Source: Myxococcota bacterium
Lineage (GTDB): Bacteria; Myxococcota_A; UBA9160; SMWR01
Direction of reading: 5' to 3'
DNA length: 64,000 bases
Assembly (NCBI GenBank): GCA_039030075.1
Contig: JBCCEW010000003.1
Coordinates: 124,001-188,000 of the forward strand
Positions 18,119 to 27,418 of the stretch are shown here, one piece after another (positions within the stretch are counted from its first letter, which is position 1; each line of letters opens with the position of its first letter). The notes beneath the pieces were generated by a model. That model worked only from the letters and a program-made list of their open reading frames with translations. It searched no databases and had not been told where the DNA came from. A program made the translations under genes and the position numbers.

Positions 18119-18147
18119 GCGGCTCGGGAAGTCAGAGAGGGACGGAG

Positions 18148-19146
18148 ATGTCGCGATTCAAGAGCTACGGCGAGCAGACCCTGCACTACTTCGGGCGGCC
18201 CCACACCGAAGTGCCGGCAGGTCCGGTCGGGGGTCCTGCCGCTTGGAAGCGTGCGGACGTCGCCGACGACCCGGGCTGGCGCTACCGGCTCAGCGACGCA
18301 GAAGCCGCCGAGCTTCAGAGCGCGGTCTCCGAGGTGCGTGAGCGCGGCATCCCGATGGGCGAGTTGCGAGCCGCGGACTTTCCGCTCCCCACGCTCGCGG
18401 CGCGGGTCGCAGAATGGCGCCACGCCATCCAGCACGGCCTCGGCTTCCAGGTCGTCTCGGGAATGCCACTCGATGCCTGGGACGAAGCGGAAGCGTCGGT
18501 GGCGTACTGGGGGCTCGGGCTCCACATGGGCACCCCGGGTGCACAGAACCCCCAAGGCGATCTGCTCGGACACGTGCGCGACTCGGGCGCGGCCACGGAC
18601 GACCCCTTCGTTCGCCTCTATCAGACCTCCGCGAACATCGCCTACCACTGCGACGCCGCCGACGTGGTGGGCCTCTTGTGCCTGCGACCCGCGAAATCCG
18701 GCGGGGCCAGCCGGATCGTCAGCTCGGTCAGCGTCTTCGACGAAGTCCAGCGTCGGCGTCCCGAGTTCGTACCGCGCCTCTTCGAGCCCTTCCTGCTCGA
18801 CGTCCGCAACGAGGACGCGTCTGGAGCCTTGCGGCATTTCCCCGTATCGCCCTGCCGCTTCGCCGAGGGAGCGCTCGCGACGTTCTTCCACAGCGACTAT
18901 TTCCGCTCGGTGCAGCGACACGACGACGTCGCTCCGTTCACCGACGACGAGACGGCATTGCTCGACCTCTACGAGGGCATCGCCGAGCGGCCCGAACTCT
19001 ACTTCGACATGGAGCTGGCCCGCGGCGACATCCAGTGGCTCTCGAACCACCGGATCCTCCACGCGCGCACCGAGTACGAAGACCACCCGGAGCCCGAGTA
19101 CCGGCGCCACCTGCTGCGCCTGTGGCTCTCGCTGGAAGCCGCCTAG
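18148..19146 (+). CDS. TauD/TfdA-type Fe(II)/2-oxoglutarate dioxygenase
   Basis: A 332-residue protein of the TauD/GbbH-like dioxygenase fold. The iron ligands are visible as YHCDAADVVG (His-x-Asp) near residue 167 and the distal His in LSNHRILHAR near 298, followed by an Arg-rich RRHLLRLWL strand that binds 2-oxoglutarate. It probably hydroxylates a small or lipid-like substrate. The ATG follows GAGAGG. It belongs with the upstream DUF188 gene by spacing only; no functional link is evident. Confidence 0.82.
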   Translation: MSRFKSYGEQTLHYFGRPHTEVPAGPVGGPAAWKRADVADDPGWRYRLSDAEAAELQSAVSEVRERGIPMGELRAADFPLPTLAARVAEWRHAIQHGLGFQVVSGMPLDAWDEAEASVAYWGLGLHMGTPGAQNPQGDLLGHVRDSGAATDDPFVRLYQTSANIAYHCDAADVVGLLCLRPAKSGGASRIVSSVSVFDEVQRRRPEFVPRLFEPFLLDVRNEDASGALRHFPVSPCRFAEGALATFFHSDYFRSVQRHDDVAPFTDDETALLDLYEGIAERPELYFDMELARGDIQWLSNHRILHARTEYEDHPEPEYRRHLLRLWLSLEAA

Positions 19147-19155
19147 CGCAACGGC

Positions 19156-20946
19156 CTAGGGGAAGACCTGGACGAGGGCGAAGCCCGCCGTGTCCGAGCC
19201 GATGCGCACCACTGCGCCGCCGATGCGGTCGTAGACGACGCCCGTCGGAAGGAATCCCTCATCGAGGGAAACCAGCAGATTCAGCGCGGAGACGGTCGGC
19301 GGCGTGGTCAGGTTGACGGCGAGGAGCTGGGCCTGGGCCGTGACCACCGTCGCCACCAACAGGCGGTTGCCTCCTTCGTCGATCCCGAGCCCGTCGGGCT
19401 GGCCGAGGCTGGCCGGATTCAGACCGAGGTCCGTCGCCATCCCGGCGGCGTCGAACTCGAAGACGCGGGGCGTCGGCGTGATCTCGTCGCCGTTGTCGAG
19501 CACGAAGAGCCGGCCATCCGAGGAGAAGACCAGGTCCGAGAGCGGTGCCGGCTGCGCGGCCGGAGTCATGACGTTCGCGAACACCACCGGCATCGGGTTG
19601 GCCGGATCGATGCGCAGGATGTCGCCTCGGTCGGTCGTGGCGAAGAGCTGACCGCCGAAGGCGCCGAAGGTGGCCGGGGCGCGTTCGAGTCCGAGGATCT
19701 GGCCACCGGCGGGGTCGGTCGCGAACAAGCTCAGCCCGCCCAGGCCGTTCCGTTCGATGATCGTGCCCGACGCGGTGCCGATGAAGAGCTGCTGCGTCAC
19801 CGGATCGCTCGTCAGGCTCAGCAGCAGCTCCTGGGCGCCGGCGATGCCGGTCTGGACCAGCTGGATCTCGGCGAAGCGATTCACCGTGAACAGGAAGTTG
19901 TTGAACGAGTCCGTCGGATCCATCGGATCGTCGGGGTCGTTCGCGACCGCGACGAAGTTGCCGTCGCGCAAGAGCTCGAGGTCCCCGAAGCCAGCCGTCG
20001 GGCCGCCGAACGTGCCGCCGAAGGTGGCCGGCGAGAGCGGGGGCACGTTGATGCCCTGCAGCGTCGCCGCCGCGCCCGGAGGGTCCGCCGAGACGAAGGC
20101 GATCGTGCCGAGTCCGTCGTAGGCGATGCCCGTGCCCATCGGATCGAAGTCGTAGGGAGCGAGCGGTGTCGGGCCACCCCCGGTAACGGGCACGAAGCTC
20201 AGGCGGTCGTTGCCGGCCTCCGCGACCAACAGCTGCTGGGCTGCCGCGTCCAGGGTGATCCCGACGGGATCGTTGAGGCCCGCCTGGAGCACGGTGTCCG
20301 TCCCGTCGGTCGCGATCGTGTCGACTTCGTCGTTGGTGGTATCGAGGGCGACGAGGGTCACGCCACTGAAGGTCAGGTCGATGTAGTCCGCGGCCGTGGT
20401 CAGCACCATCGGCGTGCCCGGCGAGTTGCGATCGATGACCTGGATGCCGCTCGCGCCGGCCGCAGCCAGCACGTTGCCCTCGAAGGGGCTTTCCGCCGGG
20501 CCGATCGCGAGACCGGTCACCGGGTTGGCCCCGGTGTTCGCGAAGGGCATCGACACACCCATCGCGTCGACCTGCAGGACGTCGCCGTTCGCGGCGCCGA
20601 CGAAGACGGCGCCATCCCCCGCCACCACGATCGAGCGCAGCAGGGCACCGCCGCCGACCCCCGTGGCGAAGGTCGTCAGCGCGCCGTCTGCGATCGCGAC
20701 CCGGAAGATGTCTCCGGTGCCCGTCACGAACAGGAGATCCCCCCCGCCCGGCGCGAACGCGGCGTCGCTCGGCCCCGCAGCCGTGATCGAAATCGGGAAG
20801 AAGCCCTGCGGAAAGGCGAACGGGATCGTGATGATGCCGCCGCCGCCGCCACCACCGCCCCCGCCACAGGACAGGCTGCCGCCGAGCCCCCACACGAGGG
20901 TCGTGATCGCGCAGAGAGCGGCGCGCGCTCTCCGTCTCCAGCACAT
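19156..20946 (-). CDS. Poly-glycine lipoprotein with beta-propeller repeats
   Basis: The 596-residue product has a signal peptide ending LGGSLSC followed by exactly ten glycines, then a long beta-rich region. Repeats of the kind DLLFVTGTGDIFRV, AVFVGAANGDVLQV and QLFATTDRGDILRIDP recur about every 45-60 residues, as in NHL/SMP-30-like propellers. It is probably a surface or periplasmic lipoprotein; a ligand or enzyme activity cannot be assigned. The ten Gly codons are a mixture of GGC, GGG and GGT, so the run is not a simple DNA repeat. It converges on the dioxygenase with a 9-bp gap. Confidence 0.75.
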   Translation of the reverse strand: MCWRRRARAALCAITTLVWGLGGSLSCGGGGGGGGGGIITIPFAFPQGFFPISITAAGPSDAAFAPGGGDLLFVTGTGDIFRVAIADGALTTFATGVGGGALLRSIVVAGDGAVFVGAANGDVLQVDAMGVSMPFANTGANPVTGLAIGPAESPFEGNVLAAAGASGIQVIDRNSPGTPMVLTTAADYIDLTFSGVTLVALDTTNDEVDTIATDGTDTVLQAGLNDPVGITLDAAAQQLLVAEAGNDRLSFVPVTGGGPTPLAPYDFDPMGTGIAYDGLGTIAFVSADPPGAAATLQGINVPPLSPATFGGTFGGPTAGFGDLELLRDGNFVAVANDPDDPMDPTDSFNNFLFTVNRFAEIQLVQTGIAGAQELLLSLTSDPVTQQLFIGTASGTIIERNGLGGLSLFATDPAGGQILGLERAPATFGAFGGQLFATTDRGDILRIDPANPMPVVFANVMTPAAQPAPLSDLVFSSDGRLFVLDNGDEITPTPRVFEFDAAGMATDLGLNPASLGQPDGLGIDEGGNRLLVATVVTAQAQLLAVNLTTPPTVSALNLLVSLDEGFLPTGVVYDRIGGAVVRIGSDTAGFALVQVFP

Positions 20947-21110
20947 GCGGCCAGCCCCTTTCGCGCCCGTTCGCGACGCGGAGCGAGGGTCGCGTCGCCG
21001 CAAACCGGGTCCGCCCGGCTCGAGTGCGATGAGGAACTTAGGTCGCGGTCGAGCGGAGCGTCAAGCCGGCGCCCGGCCCCACGTCCGGATGGCCGGCCCG
21101 ACGCACCGGG

Positions 21111-22442
21111 CTACGCCGGGTTCGGAACCCAGTTGCCGTGGAATCCGAAGGGCACCCGACCCGGGAGATCGATCACCGCGACGGGCTCTTCCTCGAAGTG
21201 CTGCGCATCGAGAATCACCACCTCGCTGGTGTCGCGCTCGGTGTCGTAGGTGTAGGCGAGCAGCCAGCCCTCGTCTTCTGCGGCCGTCTCGTGCCGGGGC
21301 ACGAAGACCGGCTCCATGAACAGGCGCGACTCGGGCCCGCGGTGGACCGCCGTCCGGACCGACTTCACGTCGTGCTTGAGCAGAGCCTCGAAGCGGAAAC
21401 CGGGGCCGATCTCGACGCCGTACCCGTAGCGATAGGGCTTCCCCACCAGGCGCTCGTCGCAACGCGGGAACTCCTGCGGGTGGTCGTCGAGCCGTTCTTC
21501 CTTCACCGGGCCCCCGCTCGGATCGATGACCCAGCGATCGAGGCTCGGCGGGCCGTCGCCTTCGCCGGTGCGGTTGAACTGGGTGGGATGCCGCACGACG
21601 TCGAGCACGACGCGTCCGTCGGCGTCCTCGTACGAATTCTGGGGATGGAACACGAAGCACGGATCCACCTCGTGCCAGGTCACGTCCGACGCGTCGCCTT
21701 CTCTCGGCAGCAGCCCGATGCGTGCGCCGTAGTCGGGCGTCCAGGCGTAGGGAAGGGTGAGTCCGCCGTCGGCGGCGTCCTCGTCGACGATCACGGGCAG
21801 GTCGAGGAGCACGAAGTAGTTCTTCGTGATCGAGCAATCGTGCACCATCGGACGACCGGGAACCGGGACGTCGACGACCTTGCGCACGCGACCGTCGGCG
21901 CCGAGCACGACGTACTGGATCGCGTTCATGGTCGGCGAGTAGACCGCCGTGTGGAGCTCGTCGGTGTCGGGGTCGCGCTTCGGGTGGGCACTGAAGCCAC
22001 CCGGCAACGTGCCCTCGAAGTCGCTGCGCGCGACGGTCTCCAGATCGCGGGTCAGCTCGACGGGGAGGTTCCCACCCTCGACGATCGCGAAGGTTTTGCC
22101 GGCGTGGCCAATCACGTTCGTGTTCGCGACGCCCGCGGCCATCATGTCGCGCGCGGGGCCCTCGACCGGGGGCCACCCCTTCGCGGCCACCAGCTCGTCG
22201 TCCCGCACGAAGCGATTGCGGTATCCGACGGCACGCCCCCCTGCGATCTCCACTCCGTGAACCATGCCGTTGCCGAGGAACCAGTGGTAGGTCGCCGGGT
22301 CCGCGGCGATCGGGTTCGGGCCGATGCGCAGCAGGCGTCCGTTCAGCGCTTCGGGGATCTCACCGCGCACGCGCAGATCGTGGGCGGTGCGCTCTTCTTC
22401 GATGGGCCCAAAGTTCCCCGAGAGATACAGATTGTCGGTCAT
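21111..22442 (-). CDS. Carotenoid cleavage oxygenase family protein
   Basis: This 443-residue protein belongs to the carotenoid oxygenase/RPE65/lignostilbene dioxygenase family, seven-bladed propellers with a four-His iron site. The ligands are seen in FSAHPKRD, MVHDCSIT, CFVFHPQN and PFGFHGNW; GRLLRIGPNP at residue 40 is a family hallmark. It cleaves a C=C bond in a carotenoid, retinoid or stilbene. The ATG at 22442 overlaps the TetR stop (ATGA) and AAGGAG lies inside the 3' end of tetR, so translation is coupled and the TetR protein likely controls it. Confidence 0.9.
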   Translation of the reverse strand: MTDNLYLSGNFGPIEEERTAHDLRVRGEIPEALNGRLLRIGPNPIAADPATYHWFLGNGMVHGVEIAGGRAVGYRNRFVRDDELVAAKGWPPVEGPARDMMAAGVANTNVIGHAGKTFAIVEGGNLPVELTRDLETVARSDFEGTLPGGFSAHPKRDPDTDELHTAVYSPTMNAIQYVVLGADGRVRKVVDVPVPGRPMVHDCSITKNYFVLLDLPVIVDEDAADGGLTLPYAWTPDYGARIGLLPREGDASDVTWHEVDPCFVFHPQNSYEDADGRVVLDVVRHPTQFNRTGEGDGPPSLDRWVIDPSGGPVKEERLDDHPQEFPRCDERLVGKPYRYGYGVEIGPGFRFEALLKHDVKSVRTAVHRGPESRLFMEPVFVPRHETAAEDEGWLLAYTYDTERDTSEVVILDAQHFEEEPVAVIDLPGRVPFGFHGNWVPNPA

Positions 22443-23110
22443 GAGGATGCTCCTTCGGTGGACGTCGTGGGCGGCGTCCGGTGATGGGAATCGGCAGGGG
22501 AGGTCGGGACGCGCTCCGCGAGCGTGCCCGTTTGAATCATCAGTTCGATCAGGTGCGTGAGGACCGCCTCGAGCGAGGCGCCGGGGATCGCACCTTGCAC
22601 GGCGCCCTGATTCCACAGCGAGGCGACGCCGTGAACGCCGGCCCAGACCGCTCCCGCCAACTCTCGCGTCTCGCGCTCCGGTTGCCAGCCGCTGTCCTGG
22701 GCAAACCGCACCAGCTGCACGACGTGCTCGAAGGCCGCTGGGGCGTGCCGGCGAAAGCGCTCGTTGTCGTCGTCGATCTCGCCGGGTCGGAACATCAGGG
22801 CGAACAGGCCGGGGTGCGCGACGGCGCAGTCCACGTAGGCGCGAGAGGCAACCTTCAGCCGGGCCAGCGCCCCGGCACCCGGAGCGAGCTGGGCTCCCGA
22901 CTTCTCGACTGCGCCGTGGAGACGCTCGAATCCGTGGGAGGCGAGCTCGGCCTTGAAGTCGGCCAGGCTCCTGAAATGACGCAGGGGGGCGCCATGGGAA
23001 ACGCCCGCGGCGCGTGCCACTCGCCGCAGGGTCAGCGCCTCGACCCCCTCCTCCTCGAGGAGCGCGAGCCCGACGTCGACCAGGCGGGCTTCGAGGGGGA
23101 GAGCGTCCAT
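22439..23110 (-). CDS. TetR-family transcriptional regulator of the carotenoid oxygenase operon
   Basis: The 223-residue protein has the TetR helix-turn-helix TLRRVARAAGVSHGAPLRHF near residues 32-50, and a C-terminal helical ligand domain (TetR_C_33-like). I take ATG 23110, just downstream of the first operator; an alternative ATG at 23128 would put that operator inside the coding region. It is the first gene of a two-gene operon with the carotenoid oxygenase and most likely autoregulates through the twin palindromes upstream. An isoprenoid cleavage product or substrate would be a sensible inducer. Confidence 0.87.
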   Translation of the reverse strand: MDALPLEARLVDVGLALLEEEGVEALTLRRVARAAGVSHGAPLRHFRSLADFKAELASHGFERLHGAVEKSGAQLAPGAGALARLKVASRAYVDCAVAHPGLFALMFRPGEIDDDNERFRRHAPAAFEHVVQLVRFAQDSGWQPERETRELAGAVWAGVHGVASLWNQGAVQGAIPGASLEAVLTHLIELMIQTGTLAERVPTSPADSHHRTPPTTSTEGASS

Positions 23111-23146
23111 GTAGACAGTGTCTACCATTTTGTAGACAGTGTCAAC
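23111..23146. promoter_or_regulatory. Twin TetR operators spaced 21 bp
   Basis: Site 1 (23111-23125) is GTAGACA-G-TGTCTAC, a perfect palindrome around a central G. Site 2 (23132-23146) is GTAGACA-G-TGTCAAC, with one mismatch. The centres are 21 bp apart, two helical turns, so two dimers would bind the same face. On the minus strand site 2 contains TTGACA, a consensus -35 hexamer. Both sites lie immediately upstream of the tetR start. Confidence 0.78.
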
Positions 23147-23183
23147 ACCGAATCGGGCGGCCGTCGGCGCCCGGCCGGAGGGC

Positions 23184-23732
23184 CTAGCGGTGCTGCGGCC
23201 CGGGCAACGGCTGGTTGCAGCGCAGGCCCTCGAGGGGCTCCTCGGTCGCGGTGTCGACCACGACGGGCTGGAGCCGCGGGTCGTGCCGGGTCATGTCCCA
23301 ACCCCGCTTGTAGACCTGCTCGTTGTGCTCGAGCAGACGGCTACGGATCGTGTACTGGTGGCCCGCTTCGAAGGGGGCCTTGATGAAGCAGTGAACCACG
23401 TGCTGCGGGTTCACGGTCGATCCGTCCGTCGAACCGCCATCGCCGAGGTTCTTGTAGGCGGTCCGCACCCGAAACAGCAACACGTGGGTGTCGGGCAGCA
23501 CGGCGACCGTCGACTCCAGACGCGGGATGGACTGGCCGTCCACCTGGAGGATCGTGGCATCCCCCGGCGCATCGATGATCGCCACTTCTTCGAAGGGTTT
23601 CGGCGGGCCGTCGTAGAGGTGAATCGGCGCGAGGCAACCAGCGCTCAGCAGGGCCGGACCGAGTGCCAGCCACAGGCCGAGCCTCCGCTCGGCGGCGAGC
23701 CAGGGCCCTGTCCGAGATCTCGGTTCGCGCAT
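23184..23732 (-). CDS. Lipoprotein, unknown function
   Basis: A 182-residue protein with a long N-terminal signal and a lipobox LLSAGC at about residue 33. The mature part includes EEVAIIDAPGDATILQVDG and HVLLFRVRTAYKNLG strands resembling small periplasmic lipoproteins that present a PEGA-like fold, but I do not recognise a named family. GGAG lies seven bases before the ATG. It sits upstream of tetR on the same strand, 74 bp away with the operators between, so it probably has a separate transcript. Confidence 0.6.
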   Translation of the reverse strand: MREPRSRTGPWLAAERRLGLWLALGPALLSAGCLAPIHLYDGPPKPFEEVAIIDAPGDATILQVDGQSIPRLESTVAVLPDTHVLLFRVRTAYKNLGDGGSTDGSTVNPQHVVHCFIKAPFEAGHQYTIRSRLLEHNEQVYKRGWDMTRHDPRLQPVVVDTATEEPLEGLRCNQPLPGPQHR

Positions 23733-23871
23733 CGCTTTCTCCCCGTCCGGCGCCGTGGTGCTCGCCAGATGCGGGCATCAGCATGCACCGCCGGGCGCCC
23801 GCTTGTCTCCCATGTTTCACGGTGGCGGCGATCACATCTCGAAGCGGGCGGTCAACCGCTACGCTCACCCT

Positions 23872-24378
23872 ATGGCCGAGACACGGATTCGGGTCGACCT
23901 CGCTCGCCAGCGCCTCGAGCTCCTCGCCGGAGACGAGGTACGGGCCAGCTACCCGATCTCGTCGGCTGCGAACGGTGCGGGCGAGGCCGATGGCAGCGAG
24001 AAGACGCCGCGCGGTCTGCACACCATCGCGGAGAAGATCGGGGCCGACGCCCCGGACCGGGCGGTCTTCGTGGGTCGCGAACCGACCGGCGAGATCTGCG
24101 ATGCGGCTCTCTATGCCGGCGCGCCCGAGCGCGACTGGATCCTCACCCGGATTCTCTGGCTCGACGGACTGGAGCCCGGCAAGAACCACGGCCCCGGCGT
24201 CGACAGTCACGACCGCTACATCTACATCCACGGCACCGCCGAGGAGGAACGGATCGGCACGCTCGCGTCCCACGGGTGCATTCGCATGTGCAACGCGGAC
24301 GTTTGCGAACTCTTCGATCAGGTCGAGGTGGGCACCCTGGTCGAGATCCTCGAGGGCAAGCCCGACGCCGAGGCCTGA
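23872..24378 (+). CDS. L,D-transpeptidase (YkuD domain)
   Basis: The 168-residue protein is almost only a YkuD catalytic domain: IRVDLARQRLELLAGDE at the start, IHGT with His120, then SHGCIRM with His134 and the nucleophile Cys136. Such enzymes make 3-3 crosslinks in peptidoglycan or attach proteins to it. No signal peptide or membrane segment is seen with the ATG at 23872, which is unusual for a periplasmic enzyme; short cytoplasmic-looking YkuD proteins do occur. It is divergent from the preceding lipoprotein gene. Confidence 0.85.
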   Translation: MAETRIRVDLARQRLELLAGDEVRASYPISSAANGAGEADGSEKTPRGLHTIAEKIGADAPDRAVFVGREPTGEICDAALYAGAPERDWILTRILWLDGLEPGKNHGPGVDSHDRYIYIHGTAEEERIGTLASHGCIRMCNADVCELFDQVEVGTLVEILEGKPDAEA

Positions 24379-24387
24379 GCGGAGCGA

Positions 24388-26478
24388 TCAGCGCGCCGGC
24401 GGTGTCGTCCAGATCGGCGATGTCCAGGCGCGTTCCTGGATCACCGGGGAGTAGAAGGGCTCTTCGGCCGGATCCAGACAGCAGCTGCCGTAGACGTCGC
24501 CGCGCCCGCCCGCGCGCTGCACGGCGGCCGTCGCCGCCGCCGCCTGTTCGGCACAGTCTTCGGCGAAAGGGTTCACGCCGGCGGCCTGGCACTGCAGCGT
24601 GCTCCAACGACAGGTCGGGTTCTCGAGCACCCGCGCGTAGTAGACCGCGGGGTGCGCCGGGTCGAAGTCCGGGTCTTCCCAGACGCTGCACAGGGACGCG
24701 TGTCCCAATCCGGTCGGTCGACAGCTCGCGTCGACCCCCGCGCCGTTGTCCGCGGAACCCGCGACGTCGATCACGCGCTCGCGGGGTTGGCCTTCGGCAT
24801 CGACCCAGCCCTTGATGATCTGGATGCGCTGGAGATCGGTGCCGGGGTGCGACGCGACGCCCGGGTCCTTCAGCGCACTCACCAGGAAGCGCGGCGCGCC
24901 GGTCTCGGGCGCCGCGGGGAGGTTGCCGCCCATCGGCACGCCGCTGGCGTAGGCCGCCGCCACGCGGTCCGGGTCGTCGCAGAGATCCTTGCCCAGGTCG
25001 TAGCCTCCGAAGAAGCGAACGACCGGTCGCGTTCCGCTCGTCGCATAGGTCTCGCGTCGACGCATCGCCGCGAACACGCTGTCGCGCGAGTTCTCCTCGG
25101 CCCAGACCACCGCGAGACCGCCCGGGTTGTCCTGGAAGTGGTCCTGCACGTTGCGATAACCCGTATCGCGACGACCGAGGTGGCCGACGTAGTCGTACTC
25201 CATGGCGCCGCCGGGCACGGCGCTGTGGGTGTCGGTGCTGCCGATGAAGCCCATCTGGAACGGGTTCACGCCCTGCCGCTGCTCGAGCGCGAGCCCGTCG
25301 ACGAGCACGTTGCGCACCATGTTGCGCCGGGCGTAGTCGTCGATCGCGACCGCCTTCCCCTCCTCGGTCTGCAACTCTCCAAACAGCGTGCTCAGCGCGG
25401 CAAGGTTGTCCGTCTTGTTCTGCTCGAAGGTGCAGAGCTCGTCCTCGGTGCCGACGCCGCGGCCCGCCAGGCGATCGAAGCGACACTCGGAAGCCGCCTT
25501 GTGCTGCACCAGTTCGACCAGCGGCTCGAAGAAGCGCCGGTCGTTGGCTTCGGTTTCGTCCTTCGGGTCGGGGAACATCAGCCCGCCCGCCAGATTCGGA
25601 TTGTGTGGGATCGACAGCACGTCGCAGCCCGGCGCGCCCTCGATGCACTGGGCCCGGAGCTGGCGCCACAGCTCGGGGAAGTTCCGCGTCCCGGTGTCAT
25701 AGGTGCTGATGGGAAGCGGGATGACCTGTTCGTTGCGGAAGATCACGTTGCGGTGGAGGTTCCGGAAGCCCGGGGCGTCGGTGTACTCGTAGCCGACGAA
25801 GGTCGTGAATCGGCACTCCGCCGAGCGGTCGTAGTGCGCCTCTGCGGCTTCTTGAAGCTTCTCCCAGAACACCGAGGCACCGGCCTCGCAGTCGCCGCCA
25901 GGCAGGCTGCACGCGACGCTGCGCTCCTTCGTCTCGGACTCGTCGAGGACTCCGAGCTCCACCCACTCGCCGGCCGCAAAGAGTTGGAGATAGAAGGAGT
26001 CGGCGCGCGTCAGCACACACAGGGGCGTCCAGTAGCCCATCGACCAGGCGTCCTCGGTGCACAGGTGCATCTCGCCGAGGAACTCGGAGTGGTCGGTCAC
26101 CGACGTGAAGTCGAGGGGTCGGTCGATCTTCGCCTCGACCGTGGGCTCGCCATCCACGTCGGGCAGCGTGATCGCATCGCCCTTCGCATAGCGGTATGCC
26201 TCGTCGGGACCGTTGCGCTGCCCCGAGGTGTAGGAGTCGAAGGAGTAGCGGGTGTGGACGTGCAGATCGCCAAAGAGCGGCTGACGAAGTGGCTCGAAAC
26301 GAGCACAGTTCTCGCGAACCTCCGTGCGTTCGAAGGACGCAGCGGCCACCGCGTTCGTCTCGGATGGCGTTTCGGAGGGCATCTCGGCACCCGTCTCGGA
26401 CGCGGTCGCTGCCACGCACCCAAAGCCGACCGCAAGGGCCACCCAGGCGTAGATCCGGACCCCGTTCGATCGTCGCAT
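24388..26478 (-). CDS. DUF3604 (PHP-like) secreted protein
   Basis: A 696-residue protein with a signal peptide ending near AATASE and a DUF3604 domain over the rest. The N-terminal metal motif GDLHVHTRYSFD near residue 69 and later VTDHSEFLGE, IPHNPN and STDTHS are PHP-type metal-binding segments, suggesting a phosphoesterase or hydrolase outside the cytoplasm. Substrates of DUF3604 proteins are not established. Many cysteines in the mature protein fit an oxidising compartment. GAGGAGG precedes the ATG. It converges on the L,D-transpeptidase gene and is divergent from the kinase pair. Confidence 0.85.
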   Translation of the reverse strand: MRRSNGVRIYAWVALAVGFGCVAATASETGAEMPSETPSETNAVAAASFERTEVRENCARFEPLRQPLFGDLHVHTRYSFDSYTSGQRNGPDEAYRYAKGDAITLPDVDGEPTVEAKIDRPLDFTSVTDHSEFLGEMHLCTEDAWSMGYWTPLCVLTRADSFYLQLFAAGEWVELGVLDESETKERSVACSLPGGDCEAGASVFWEKLQEAAEAHYDRSAECRFTTFVGYEYTDAPGFRNLHRNVIFRNEQVIPLPISTYDTGTRNFPELWRQLRAQCIEGAPGCDVLSIPHNPNLAGGLMFPDPKDETEANDRRFFEPLVELVQHKAASECRFDRLAGRGVGTEDELCTFEQNKTDNLAALSTLFGELQTEEGKAVAIDDYARRNMVRNVLVDGLALEQRQGVNPFQMGFIGSTDTHSAVPGGAMEYDYVGHLGRRDTGYRNVQDHFQDNPGGLAVVWAEENSRDSVFAAMRRRETYATSGTRPVVRFFGGYDLGKDLCDDPDRVAAAYASGVPMGGNLPAAPETGAPRFLVSALKDPGVASHPGTDLQRIQIIKGWVDAEGQPRERVIDVAGSADNGAGVDASCRPTGLGHASLCSVWEDPDFDPAHPAVYYARVLENPTCRWSTLQCQAAGVNPFAEDCAEQAAAATAAVQRAGGRGDVYGSCCLDPAEEPFYSPVIQERAWTSPIWTTPPAR

Positions 26479-26581
26479 GCAATGGCCTCCTCGCTCGGGC
26501 GCGTCCCGCCGGTGCGCCGCAAGTGGCTCGCATCCTACCGCGCAACCCGCGGCGCCCGCTGCCTCCGCTATTCTGCGGCCG

Positions 26582-27418
26582 GTGCCGCCGCTCGAGTGCC
26601 TTCGCTTCGAAGACCTCTCCCCGTACCTGCTGCTGCGAAACGGGAACTACCTCTACAAGGTGCCGTTTCGCGACGATTTCGCGGTGGTGAAGGTCTATTT
26701 CGGCAGCCGCGGCGGCTTTGCCAACCTGGTCAAGAGCGCCGAGAACGTGCTGCTCGCGGGCCAGACGTCATACATGCCCCGCACCCGCCGACGCATCGAA
26801 CGCGAATGCCTCGACGTGTGGCGTCGACACGGCTTCCGGGTCTACGAGACCTACGACGACGTCCGCGTCGAAGCCCCCGGCTGCCCGGATGACGGCTACA
26901 CCGTGTTCGAGTACCGCGACGGCCCGAAGCTCAACGCGTATCTCGCGGACGCCCAGGTGCCCGAGAGCGAGCGCTTCGACACCTATCGGCGCTTCCTCCT
27001 CGAGTGGTCGCGCCGTCACGAACTCGCGATCGCCGAACGGGAACCCCGCCTCGTCCACGAGAACGGAGATGGGAAGCACGTGCTCGTCTTCGACGACGGC
27101 TTCCACTGGTTCGACTTCGAGATGATCTGGCGCAGCGCGGCGCGCGTCGAGGAACAGGTCTGGCACGAGATCGTTCAGTACGTCTGGAACATCCACAAAT
27201 CGATTCCCGAGTCGCTGCGCGGGCGCCTGCTCGACGAGACGGTGACGAGCTACCCGGACCTCGCGCGGCTCCGCGCGGCCTGCCTTTCGTTCCTGGAGCA
27301 CCCGCGCCTGGGTTGGCGAATGGCGCGACGCCTCGATCGCACCCTGCGTGCCCGCGCGCGCAAGCCGACGTCGAAGTACAACGTCGCCCAGCAGCTGCTG
27401 GACCGGCTCGCATCATGA
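26582..27418 (+). CDS. Kinase-like protein A (Kdo/WaaP-type fold)
   Basis: The 278-residue protein looks like a small atypical kinase of the lipopolysaccharide (Kdo/WaaP)/Rio type. A VVKVYF lysine strand is near residue 36, a helix with RRRIERECLDVW supplies the Glu, LVHENGDGKHVLVF is the catalytic loop, and FHWFDFEM carries the DFG-equivalent. No membrane segment or signal peptide. I chose GTG 26582 because the upstream in-frame sequence is low-complexity and belongs to the promoter gap. The stop overlaps the next start (ATGA) and the next gene encodes a second protein of similar type, so the two probably work together. Confidence 0.65.
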   Translation: MPPLECLRFEDLSPYLLLRNGNYLYKVPFRDDFAVVKVYFGSRGGFANLVKSAENVLLAGQTSYMPRTRRRIERECLDVWRRHGFRVYETYDDVRVEAPGCPDDGYTVFEYRDGPKLNAYLADAQVPESERFDTYRRFLLEWSRRHELAIAEREPRLVHENGDGKHVLVFDDGFHWFDFEMIWRSAARVEEQVWHEIVQYVWNIHKSIPESLRGRLLDETVTSYPDLARLRAACLSFLEHPRLGWRMARRLDRTLRARARKPTSKYNVAQQLLDRLAS

